DNA from: Beroe ovata
Taxonomy: Eukaryota > Ctenophora > Nuda > Beroida > Beroidae
NCBI GenBank assembly: GCA_946803715.1
Contig: CAMPET010000342.1
Coordinates: forward strand, 5,860 to 16,740
Reading direction: 5' to 3'
Length of the DNA: 10,881 nt
Shown: in pieces, positions 1 through 7,897 of the stretch
Numbering within the stretch: position 1 is the stretch's first letter
Layout of the letters: every line of letters starts with the position of its first letter
Made by a program: the position numbers and the translations under genes
The notes under the pieces: model-generated
Seen by the model: the letters and a program-made list of their open reading frames with translations, nothing else
What the model was told of the DNA's origin: nothing
The model's database searches: none

Positions 1-60
1 ACACACACACACACACTCATACACACACACATACAAAAACACGCACACACACACACACAC
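1..60. repeat. (CA)n microsatellite, interrupted
   Basis: Almost pure AC dinucleotide repeat with a few substitutions, at the very start of the window. A short second (CA)n run lies at 154..168. Confidence 0.95.
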
Positions 61-883
61 TGAGGCTAAATTTTGATCTCTGAGAGAGAAAGACAAACAA
101 GTCGTGTTGCTGTGAATACCCGGTCAAATTATTAGGATGGGCATTCGACAGTCCACACACACACACACTTTACAAAGATCTGATCGGGAAAAACTAGTGA
201 TAATGATAGTAATGGGAATGCTAATGGTTCGGCTGGTCCTTTTGTCGACCTCGCCCGAAACTGCTTAGTGTATGCCATGATCGCGCACACACATGGTGTT
301 ATACGGTACATGATGTGAAGTGTATACAATGTACATTGTACACATACAAGTATTGTACAATGTTCGGAGTGTACAATATGTACTGGTGAGAACGGAAGCG
401 GAAAGTGCGATGATTGGTCGCAAAAACTAGGGTGGTCCATAACGAGTGAAAAAACGTCGACCTGATCTTGCCCAGAAGCAGCTGATCTATGATCGAACGT
501 GGAAAAGTTGTGTAAGTCCATGGTAATTATGATCATGGAGTCTAAATGAAAGTATCAGACATCTCATTGTGTAGAGCTGAGCGTTTTCCTTGACAGTGAC
601 TAATTAAGTGCTTGTAATTAGCTAATTACCTCCATACTACTATACTCTCACCCGACCAACTGACTCTATATGAGACCAAGCACTATCGCCAAATACTCCT
701 GTCTTGTGTGCTTGTCAGATTTGTAGTTCTCATAAATTGTAATTGAGCCATTGCCCCTCTATTGAGGAACTTGGTGAAACTGTCACGATTTATTCATTTC
801 ACTCGAGTGTGGATGTGAATTGTGACTGTCACATTTCATCGCAATGATGCAGTGCAATTTGACAGTCATCTCTCCCTTGCCAG
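61..883 (+). other. Probable intron upstream of the hydrolase exons
   Basis: No exon could be supported here. The region ends in a good acceptor (TCTCCCTTGCCAG) in phase 1. A potential GTAAGT donor at 510 has only about 20 open codons before it and no upstream acceptor, so no exon is called. GTAC-rich palindromes lie at 305..380. Confidence 0.45.
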
Positions 884-964
884 GGTGGTTCGAACCATTT
901 GCTGGGATGAGTTCCAAATGTCGCGGATACGGGCTCGGCTGGTTCCTCTTTGAGTACATGCTAG
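884..964 (+). CDS. Hydrolase exon A (first visible exon)
   Basis: Acceptor CCCTTGCCAG and donor GTATGT border 81 bases that start with two bases of a split codon (phase 1) and end with one base. The 26 full codons read WFEPFAGMSS and, further on, GYGLGWFLFEYML. All other exon joins downstream fit this frame. The preceding exon was not found between 61 and 883. Confidence 0.7.
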
Positions 965-2363
965 GTATGTGTTAACACCTGCTGACAACAGGTGACAGTG
1001 GTTTGTTAACACCTGCTGGCAACAGGTGACGGTGGTTTGTTAACACCTGCTGACAACAGGTTACGGTGGTTTGGTAACACCGGGTGTTAACAGTGATATG
1101 TTGTCAGGTGACGGTGGTGTGGAGTACAGTCACCCTGGGAACCTGTACGATCTACACTACGCCAAGATCACACTTTTCCCGGAATACAACACAGGTTTTG
1201 AACTAAGCAAGGGGAGGGGGTGATGATCATCCTTGTTTTGCACCTCACAGTCACAACTTAGCCAGATTAATCCCCGTTTTAACTCCTGGGCACTCAATCT
1301 CAGCAGCCTCCATTCATGAACTCTCACACCTCTGCTCAGTGCCCACTGTCAATGTCTGACTCCGCGCCGCCCATACCTCACGGCTCACAAGTGCACATGT
1401 CTGACCCATATCTCACCCATGCCTCGCTCTCAGGTATTTTCTACGCATTTTCCGGCGGGAACTCCCGCTATACCCGCGACCTGCTCGCCGCTCTCGATCT
1501 CATTGTACCAGAGGTTGTGTTCAACGGTCGTCTTGACAACGCTAAACGAGCGGAGATAAACCGCATGCTCGACAATTGGGGTGAGTGCAATGTTGAACTT
1601 GTTGGAACTTGTTGTTGTGCAATATTCGACATCCGCAATTCAAGCAAAGTTCCGGTTGTCCCCTCTATCGCCAGATCGCCTATATGTGTTGTATCTGACA
1701 CTCTCAACCAGCCGCTAACTCATGTTCCACACCAGAGTGTTCGACGGATAGCGCTAAACAGAGGAGCAAAAATCTCTCCCATTCCAAAGTCGGTGGTTCG
1801 TTCACTGAGCACAATGAGAAGACCACGTTGCCATCCTCTGGTTTCTCCCCTCCGCCCCTCCCCGCGGAGCTACTGGGAACATACCACCACCCGTTTTTGG
1901 GTACAGCCGAGCTTCGTCTCGCAGAAGAGGAGGATGGAGGAGTGGCTCTGGTGCTGAACGATCATTGGACATCCACAGTGTATGCGTACAGGGGCGCCGA
2001 GAGGGAGGAGTGGAATTTGTTGTGCTATTTCAGAGATATCCCCTGGATTCCTGCCAACCACAGGGTGAGTTGTAATGCACTTTCAATCGGCATAGGGGGG
2101 AAGAGTGAGGCACTGCGTGAACATTTACATTGGTCACCACATCACCATCACATACAAGGGGTGCTGTGACGAATCGGCCCGTCTCGGCAGCAATTGCATC
2201 TGAGTGTCGCAGTCGAGTGATCTAAATCAGTGATTACTTCCCGCAGGATGACTGGCACAACGGGATGACAGTGCGGGTCAGTACTTCCTCTCCAGTGCCC
2301 ACTCTGGTTGTACAAGTGTGGGCTGGCAGTCAGCTCAACATTGTCTACAAACGACGCGACTGA
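884..2363 (+). CDS. Serine beta-lactamase-like hydrolase, 3' part of gene (5 exons)
   Basis: Five exons join in phase: 884..964, 1108..1194, 1434..1580, 1736..2064 and 2247..2363. They give 252 residues ending in TGA, with GT-AG borders throughout. Visible residues 14-20 read GYGLGWF, the phrase typical of the beta-lactamase / penicillin-binding fold (Pfam Beta-lactamase, PF00144). Residues 33-37 read YSHPG; the HPG fits the third active-site motif (KTG in classical enzymes, HxG in many esterase-like members). LFPEYNTGIF (49-58) fits the hydrophobic strand that follows. Residues 106-145 are a Ser-rich linker. From 152 (GTYHHPFLGTAEL) a separate C-terminal beta domain follows, like the extra domain behind many such hydrolases. 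The SxxK serine and YxN motifs would lie in upstream exons that are not visible, so activity cannot be judged. Animal relatives include LACTB-type proteins. Family call fairly sure; substrate unknown. Confidence 0.72.
965..1107 (+). repeat. 34-bp minisatellite filling an intron
   Basis: The 143-base intron between hydrolase exons A and B is almost all tandem repeat. Three near-identical 34-base units start at 971, 1005 and 1039 (GTTAACACCTGCTGACAACA...), and a degenerate fourth reaches the acceptor. Each unit carries a small inverted repeat, CACCTG / CAGGTG, with a 7-base loop. The unit end resembles the real 3' splice site and the first exon bases. Confidence 0.85.
1108..1194 (+). CDS. Hydrolase exon B (HPG motif)
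   Basis: Acceptor TTGTCAG and donor GTTTTG (a weak donor) border 87 bases, phase 1 at both ends. Translation begins DGGVEYSHPGNLYD and ends LFPEYNT. The split codons at both borders restore GGT (Gly), giving MLG-DGG and YNTG-IFY, which supports both joins. The HPG is the likely third catalytic motif of the serine hydrolase fold. Confidence 0.72.
1434..1580 (+). CDS. Hydrolase exon C
   Basis: Acceptor GCTCTCAG and donor GTGAGT border 147 bases, phase 1 at both ends. The 48 codons start IFYAFSGGNS and contain TRDLLAALDLI, matching the helix near the end of the beta-lactamase domain, where family members often have an ALDLLLG-like phrase. The open frame continues upstream to an ATG at 1316, but that stretch looks like pyrimidine-rich intron, so the ATG is not taken as a start. 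Confidence 0.68.
1736..2064 (+). CDS. Hydrolase exon D (Ser-rich linker and start of C-terminal domain)
   Basis: Acceptor CCACACCAG and donor GTGAGT border 329 bases. The exon enters in phase 1 (codon GAG completed) and leaves in phase 0. The first 40 codons are rich in Ser, Lys and Pro; then comes ELLGTYHHPFLGTAEL and a beta-rich, acidic segment ending DIPWIPANHR. The open frame and the exact phase match on both sides support the call. Confidence 0.68.
2247..2363 (+). CDS. Hydrolase terminal exon E
   Basis: Acceptor TTCCCGCAG opens 39 codons in phase 0, starting DDWHNGMTVRV and ending NIVYKRRD before TGA at 2361..2363. The other two frames hit stops early. The alternating hydrophobic pattern (TVRV, TLVVQVW, LNIVY) suits the final strands of a beta domain. 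Confidence 0.66.
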   Translation, partial: DDWHNGMTVRVSTSSPVPTLVVQVWAGSQLNIVYKRRD

Positions 2364-2877
2364 GAGGGGAATTTGGCAACTGAGCTGCTCAATTGCTGCT
2401 TCGCCACCATAGTGGAAACAAGTCGACCTCTCTGATCCGGGCGTTAGGTCACGAGGCGCACTGGTGCAGTATGAGTAACACTATCTTGGAAATGGAAATG
2501 GATTTGGAATCGGCCAGTTGATGCTTCTAGAGAACTAAAGCTGAACAATGAACTTCAGAATTTACTTAATTATTGCTTCAGTGCTTGCCTGGCGATGCTA
2601 GGCCCAAGCTGAAGCGTTAGCGGCGCGCGCGAAACCCGGGAACCGGGCCTTTCGTAGACAGGCAACTTCAGTGCCTTTTCAGATATAAAATTCAACAGTC
2701 CGCAGGCACAGCCACAATAGGGTAATGGGGTATTGAGACTATGCAGGCTGAGGCACACTGATCGACTCTGTCTTCTTGGGTTAGAGACACTGATAGTATT
2801 AGTCCTAGTCCTACTCCTAAAGTCTTGCTAAACTCTTTGCTAACTCAAACTGCTGTGTCAGTGTGAAAATGTCAAAA
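2364..2877. other. Downstream region of the hydrolase gene, no gene seen
   Basis: No convincing open frame. A CG-rich stretch at 2619..2650 lies inside an imperfect inverted repeat: TTGCCTG at 2585..2591 with CAGGCAA at 2659..2665, and AGGCCC with GGGCCT inside. It probably holds the 3' UTR and intergenic sequence. Confidence 0.4.
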
Positions 2878-2881
2878 TAAA
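2876..2881 (+). promoter_or_regulatory. Possible polyadenylation signal of the hydrolase gene
   Basis: AATAAA on the + strand, 513 bases after the stop codon. It is the first canonical signal found downstream and it overlaps the foot of a perfect hairpin. The distance makes the assignment weak; a TATAAA variant at about 2686 is an alternative. Confidence 0.25.
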
Positions 2882-2900
2882 ATGGTCAGTGACCATTTTA
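2878..2900. repeat. Perfect 11-bp inverted repeat around one base
   Basis: TAAAATGGTCA and TGACCATTTTA flank a single central G, so the 23 bases form a perfect interrupted palindrome. It could fold in RNA or act as a two-fold protein site; no function is shown. Confidence 0.85.
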
Positions 2901-3130
2901 CATTGGTCACCATGACTCGTGAGTGTGACACTGACAATTGTTATCGATCTGTAATTCAATAATTATGATCATAGTTCAAATTGAGTTAGTGGATTAGTGT
3001 AAATTCAATTTCTTACTCTTAGTGTGCACACGTTGCGTCGTTGCGCGCCCCTACACCCTATCCTGATCCTACTCTGTGAACGCGCAACGTGGAAATATTT
3101 CATTCATCATAGCATTAGCATTTCCCAGCT

Positions 3131-3188
3131 GCTATTCTGCCTCGTTTGAATCCGCGCACNTGCGCGGATTCAAACGAGGCAGAATAGC
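3131..3188. repeat. Perfect 28-bp inverted repeat with N at the apex
   Basis: Arms 3131..3158 and 3161..3188 are exact reverse complements, with only C and N between them. Near-identical 12-13 base sequences (TTAGCATTTCCC at 3115, TTAGCATTTGCCC at 3196) flank the palindrome as direct repeats. It could be a foldback element or a snap-back assembly artefact. Confidence 0.92.
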
Positions 3189-3309
3189 ACGAGCCTTAGC
3201 ATTTGCCCAATTGAAATTTCATGTGTGATCTGATTTTGTCCGCGACTTTCTCATTTCTGTGTACGTAACTCAGTGCGAGGGCAAGTAATAGTAGATTAAA
3301 TATGTGCAC

Positions 3310-3434
3310 ACGTTGATCAACGTTGTCAGATTTTATCTGACCTCAGTTTCTCGCGCGCGGCGCGCACGCCTTCATCGAAGGCCGAAACAGTTCGATGAAG
3401 GCGCGCGAGAAACAGGTCAGGTAACATCTGACAA
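3310..3434. repeat. Imperfect foldback with CG-rich arms
   Basis: The left arm (3323..3379) and right arm (3391..3434) are reverse complements apart from one roughly 11-base insertion, one 2-base insertion and a few mismatches. They share TTGTCAGA, CTGACCT, GTTTCTCGCGCG and CCTTCATCGAA around an 11-base loop. A separate perfect palindrome, ACGTTGATCAACGT, lies at 3310..3323. Confidence 0.85.
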
Positions 3435-3608
3435 GATCAACGCCCCTTATTTTGCTGAAACTATGCCGCGCGCGCATATGTGCAGCTGCAGTGTGCACAC
3501 GTCGCGCCCCTATTTTAGTCAGTGAACTGGAAAGTCGTAGAAACCACGGAGAATGGAGACTCGCAGCGCGTGCGGAGTATTTGGGTCACGCAGCGCGGGA
3601 ACATGTTG

Positions 3609-3708
3609 AAGGATTTTACCCTATACTACCGTCGGTGCGCGCGATTTTCAATCCGCCCCGATTTGCCAGGGATAAAATCCCGCCAACAAGGGTAGGGTGA
3701 AATCCTAC
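3609..3708. repeat. Imperfect inverted repeat, ACCCT core
   Basis: AGGATTTTACCCTA near 3610 pairs with TAGGGTGAAATCCT near 3692..3705, with one mismatch in 14 bases. A small GGGAT/ATCCC palindrome lies inside. GGGAACATG occurs as a direct repeat on both sides (about 3597 and 3711). Confidence 0.6.
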
Positions 3709-3721
3709 AAGGGAACATGCA

Positions 3722-3745
3722 AGTTTCTCGCGCGGCGCGAGAAAC
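3722..3745. repeat. Short CG-rich hairpin with the TTTCTCGCGC core
   Basis: GTTTCTCGCG and CGCGAGAAAC fold on each other with a very small loop, followed by CAGAGGTCAGATAAAAT. This is the same core and flank seen in the foldbacks at 3310..3434 and 4106..4154. Confidence 0.8.
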
Positions 3746-3815
3746 AGAGGTCAGATAAAATACATACGAATAACATACGGCAACGTATGTATACGCATGG
3801 AAGAAAAAGGTGGAA

Positions 3816-3878
3816 GGAAGGAAAAAGACGCGCAATTGTAAGCAGTTCCTACTGTAAAGTGCGCGTCTTTTTCCTTCC
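3816..3878. repeat. 19-bp perfect inverted repeat, 25-base loop
   Basis: GGAAGGAAAAAGACGCGCA at 3816..3834 is exactly complementary to 3860..3878. Weaker pairing continues outwards, with ATGGAA and GTATGT-like sequence on the left matched on the right to about 3920. No coding content is credible in the short frames that cross it. Confidence 0.88.
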
Positions 3879-4105
3879 GTCCCCTTTTCGTTCCAATTCC
3901 ATGTGTACACATTGACATACCGGAAAGAGGTCAGATGAAATCTGATAATATAAGGCAACGTGACGGTGAAATCAGAAGTGGGGACGGATAAAATTAGAAT
4001 TGATACCGGCAAGTCTGCACCGCATGTTGCCTGGCAGTGGCTCAGGCTAGCAGTAGTTGGCTACGCTGGCCTCATGCTGGATGTTAAAATCATAATGTTA
4101 TCTCA

Positions 4106-4154
4106 ATCTGTCCACTGTTTCTCGCGCGCAGCGCGCGAGAGACAGTGGACAGAT
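4106..4154. repeat. 24-bp near-perfect inverted repeat, TTTCTCGCGCGC core
   Basis: Arms 4106..4129 and 4131..4154 pair with one mismatch around a single A. The arm contains CTGTCCACTGTTTCTCGCGC, sharing CTGTTTCTCGCGCG with the foldbacks upstream. Confidence 0.9.
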
Positions 4155-4299
4155 AGTGGTTTCTTCTTCAGTGCACATGGCACAGTGGCAAGGTTCCTCC
4201 TTCACTGGTAGACTAAAAGTAAAAAGTGAAGACCTTCGAATGGAGACTCCAACAGTTCGTTATCGTATTGTTATAAAATGAATGGTGACAGGAAGAGTC

Positions 4300-4305
4300 T
4301 TTAAT
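4300..4305 (-). promoter_or_regulatory. Possible polyadenylation signal of the kinase gene
   Basis: ATTAAA on the minus strand about 580 bases after the TGA. No AATAAA was found nearer on that strand. ATTAAA is a common variant signal, so this is only a candidate. Confidence 0.25.
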
Positions 4306-4808
4306 CGTTACATTATTCTAGAAATCGTATCATATAAAACACCCCATAGAAGACTAAATTCTTCACGAATACATCTCCTTATTTACATCCGAGATGCTAC
4401 TTAGGTCGTGGAGACTCCATTTTCAATCGCATCATCACAAATGCAATCGGGTGTGCTCGAGACACAACCAACTGTTTACATTATATTCAACCATTGTATC
4501 GCCATCGGTCAATCAGTAAATTGCGGAATCATCATTACTTAATTTGATCCACTCATGTCGATCCTTTGAAATGGGAAATCCTCTTCTCCTCCCTCTCTCG
4601 TCAAAAAGCGAGAGGTCACAACAGAACCCCATAGTCATCATGCCATTTTTGTTATGCGCAACGAAACAAAAACGGTATGACTATGAAATCATATCATCAC
4701 GTATAAATTCGAGGAAAATGACACTTTCCTCACACACACACATTTTCCATCAAATATGCGTTATATCCGAGAGGTTATATCATATCTCGATCAATATGTA
4801 CAGAGTGA

Positions 4809-4847
4809 CACGTGCTCAACGTGCAACACACGTGTTCAACACACGTG
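4809..4847. repeat. Cluster of three CACGTG sites
   Basis: CACGTG occurs at 4809, 4829 and 4842, with a related AACGTG at 4819; CAACACACGTG is partly repeated. CACGTG is the E-box bound by bHLH factors, but this position, antisense in a probable 3' UTR, gives no proof of use. Confidence 0.45.
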
Positions 4848-4883
4848 GTCAAAATACTAAACCAGTGAGAACACCTCCCTGCA

Positions 4884-5027
4884 TCACCGGAAAGGTATCT
4901 TCTTGTCGAGTTTTTGGCTCGGCTCCGTGTTTGACCGGGCCCGGTGGGCGGTGGTATTGTTTGTCGGAGTGAGTGCACCCCGGTACCGGGGCAACATGCT
5001 GTTCCGATTGGGCGTGGTGTCACCTCC
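4884..5027 (-). CDS. NUAK: Kinase terminal exon (hidden)
   Basis: Acceptor CCTCTCCCACAG, behind a long pyrimidine tract, opens 47 codons in phase 0 that match the phase of the upstream donor. The reading starts GGDTTPNRNSMLPRYRG, contains TPTNNTTAHRARSN and ends KLDKKIPFR before TGA. Composition (Thr, Asn, Arg, Ser, CGG-rich codon use) continues that of the tail. There is no recognised domain, so the case rests on the splice sites, phase, composition and stop. If the exon were skipped, the protein would end two residues after the donor (Val-Ser-stop). Confidence 0.62.
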   Translation of the reverse strand, partial: GGDTTPNRNSMLPRYRGALTPTNNTTAHRARSNTEPSQKLDKKIPFR

Positions 5028-7861
5028 CTGTGGGAGAGGGGGGAGTTTTAGTGNTGTTATAAAGTGTGAAGAGGGGAAAGAAGGGTAAGTACCACCTTTT
5101 GAGGTGTTTCATGAGAATAGAAAGCAGATGATGTAACTGTTAAAGGAAAACATGAAAATAGAGAAAATTGTGTTGTGCTGATCAAGAATAAGATAGAAGA
5201 GTAATCAAAGAAAGTAGAGAGCCCCACTTCACACCTCACAGATATGGCTATGATAGCACAACAGATTTACTGCTCTTGGACTATTATCCTATTTATACGT
5301 TATGTCACACTTCACTTCTCTATTCCCACATTCGATAAATTCAATTTTAAGAAGAATCAACCATAAACTTACAGTCAACATGCTTGTCTAAACTGATTTT
5401 AGCTTCCCTTTCTAACAAGATCAGAGAATATGTGAAGTAGATATAACCTAGGTCTCTATGGTAACTATGGTAACGAATGATTCTGAATCTGTAATTCTAA
5501 CTCACCGCTGTTGGTTTTGTGTTCCGTTGCTGAGTGCGCGGCGTTCCCGGCACAGAACTCTCACTCGGTTTCCGAGCATGTGTTTTGGGTTTGCTGATCA
5601 GGGAGTTGATCTTGCTCTTAACCCCCTCCTTCTCCTTCTCATTGCTGTTCTTGATGATTTCCCCCGATCCGCTGCTTGTAGTGGACGGTCGCTTGGGAGT
5701 GGTGGACCTGTGACAATCCACCTTGCTCTTCACGTTACTGTTGTTGCGCACTTTGGCGGGGGACGGCGCCGCAACCGCCGTGTTACGGGCCCTAGTCCCC
5801 CGGACACTAGAATCGGACGACACTTCAGTCTCGCTCTTGATCGACTGGTTGGACATCGAGCCCGTCATCGCATCGGAATTTCGTCTGGACCGCGTAGTGG
5901 GGGCGGGAACGGTGTTATTCGTGGCTTTAGTCGGGACACGCTGCTTTACCGAGCTGGGTCTTTCCCTGGCAGGGCCCGCAGACTTTGCCACTCTTTGGGA
6001 CTGCGTTCCCCGCTCCGTGGGCCGCCCCAGTGGTCTCTTGGCACCCAGCCCAGTTTTGTTGATGGCAGCTTTAGATCTGGCTGATGCTGTCGTGGAGCTA
6101 GACGAGGATGGAATGGTCCGGGGAAGGGAGGATCGACCCTCAACCGGTTTCTTGACCTGTGATTTCTTGGCCGGTGGAGCTGGCTTGGCGGGGGTGGATG
6201 CCGTGATTTCGAGAGGGGGATGTGGTACTTCCTCAGTGGGGGATAGGATGAAACTCGGCTCCCTCAGCTGCTTATCAAAGTCGTGGTGGTCATGGTGAAC
6301 GTTCCTTGCGCTCCCACCAAAACCATCGAACAAGTGTGACTCCGAGTCGACCATGGTGATCTCGCCAGCATCCTTGATAGCTGGTGGTTTGAATTCCCGG
6401 GTCTCCTCTGTAGAGAACTTGGCGAGGGATGTATTTTCGGACAGGGTGCGACGGTCCGGCGTCAGTTTAAACTTCATGTCCTGGACTTTGGGATCCACTT
6501 CATTGCCGTAGCTGGAACTCCTCTTGATAACAGCCTCGGGGGACGCTGTTTTAGCGGGTTTCCCTGCCACTGGCGCGTCTTGGGAAGGTGGTCCTGGTAT
6601 TTCGAGCATCTCACATCGCTCTATCTTAGACCGGCTCGGTCTCGGTGGTTTGGACGGCTTGGAGAGCATCGCACTCGCTGATTTGGGGCGCTCCAACTCA
6701 GGCTCCTCTGAGACTGAGTTCATGCTGGGAGATGGACTGCTTGGCTCCATAACGAGTCGACGTTTCACATTGGGATTGACGATATTGGACTCTCCGGCCT
6801 TGCTAACAGGCCGTACACTAGAGGACGGTGTCCGGGGCCGAATGCCGGATGTTTTCTCGCTGATACGAGAGTCTGATCTAGTCCGTGCTGAGGGCGTCAT
6901 TCCCTTGATTGGAGTCTCTACTAAACACGATATTTTACTACTCAGACGTCGCCGATCCTTGTGATTAATGTTCGATAGTGGTTGCTGCATTGGCGGTTTG
7001 GAGTAACCGTCATTGGTCCAAGGGTGAAGACGGATGTTCTCAATGGAAGCTCGTTTCTTGGGATTCGCTCGCAGCAGTCGGGACAGCATGTCGAGTGCCG
7101 CTGAAATAAACTCGGATCATTTTAGGTTAAGATTAGAGAAATAGCTCTCCAATTAACTGCTTTCACGCCCAGTGTATTGGTATTGGAACTCAATGGGAAT
7201 TAAACATGTAATGCGCGTACATTCTCTAAACGCGCGCGTCACATCGCCGAGCCGCGCAGCCAGAGTGATGAAACTGTCTGTGGAAAATGTATTCGCGCGT
7301 TACATACAATCCTGCGCAGGGAACATTTGATACAACTTTCTCTCGATAGCGATGATAAACAGTAAACATTGTACACAGTGTCTCAACATTGGGATGAACA
7401 ATGGCATTTCATTTTGCCACCTGGGTTTGCCTGGATAGTGCACTTGAACTGTTTTGAGAGCATATCTAATTTGTACGTGACTGCCTTAAAGCATAGGACC
7501 CATAGGAGTATTATGACATTACTGACAACAATTACAACTTCCTTTATATCATTACCCATATTACTTGCAAACAATCACTTAGACTATGATAGAATTGTAA
7601 ACACCCACAAACACGTTTTCTTGGTCTGATCAGTGGTTAGACAGTGGTGATAGACTATTGAGATCAATGCCGAATATTACAAATATTCATTTATATCAGA
7701 CGAGTTAATGAACTTATTCCAATGCTAAATAATTCACAGGAATCATTCGCATTTATGAGCTCTTCATAATGAATAATATAGTGTTAACTTACTGTAGAAT
7801 CCTTTATCACCGCAAGACTATATATGGAATTTGTAATTGAGCCAAAATCTCTCTTTCTCCC

Positions 7862-7897
<36 letters not shown>

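Larger units (their letters stand above)
4155..4883 (-). other. Probable 3' UTR and downstream region of the kinase gene
   Basis: No supported gene. It holds TGGAGACTCCA, a perfect interrupted palindrome, near 4240 and again near 4411, and small hairpins at about 4595 (CTCTCG/CGAGAG) and 4711 (GAGGAAA/TTTCCTC). A cluster of CACGTG sites lies near the stop codon. Confidence 0.4.

Noticed and set aside
137-265. Small + strand frame starting MGIRQSTHTH with a hydrophobic stretch (signal-peptide-like)
   Set aside because: It is 43 codons, partly CA repeat, and has no donor or homologous context; it cannot be supported as the first exon of the hydrolase.
186-482. Two loosely similar stretches (AAAAACTAG ... 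GTCGACCT ... GCCC) at about 188..264 and 421..482
   Set aside because: The similarity is patchy with unequal spacing; it may be chance.
132-536. 134-codon minus-strand open frame
   Set aside because: It runs over a CA repeat and GTAC-rich palindromes, is rich in Cys/His/Val from simple sequence, and has no domain.
887-896. GGTTCGAACC, like a tRNA T-arm
   Set aside because: It is in hydrolase exon A (codons for Trp-Phe-Glu-Pro), and no acceptor, D or anticodon stem could be drawn around it.
1316-1957. 213-codon + strand open frame read as one protein from the ATG at 1316
   Set aside because: It crosses an acceptor (1433), a strong donor (1581) and intron 3, then leaves the real frame of exon D. 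Only the 1434..1580 part is coding in this frame.
3304-4211. Several short open frames on both strands between 3304 and 4211
   Set aside because: They lie over inverted repeats (SRAAR-like phrases come from the TTTCTCGCGCG core) and show no coding character.
4775-5023. 82-codon minus-strand frame overlapping the terminal kinase exon
   Set aside because: It is in a different frame from the spliced exon, starts at GTG and has no supporting splice phase.
5458-6964. Three long + strand open frames (5458..6084, 5723..6298, 6524..6964)
   Set aside because: They are antisense shadows of the GC-rich kinase exon, with no recognisable domains.
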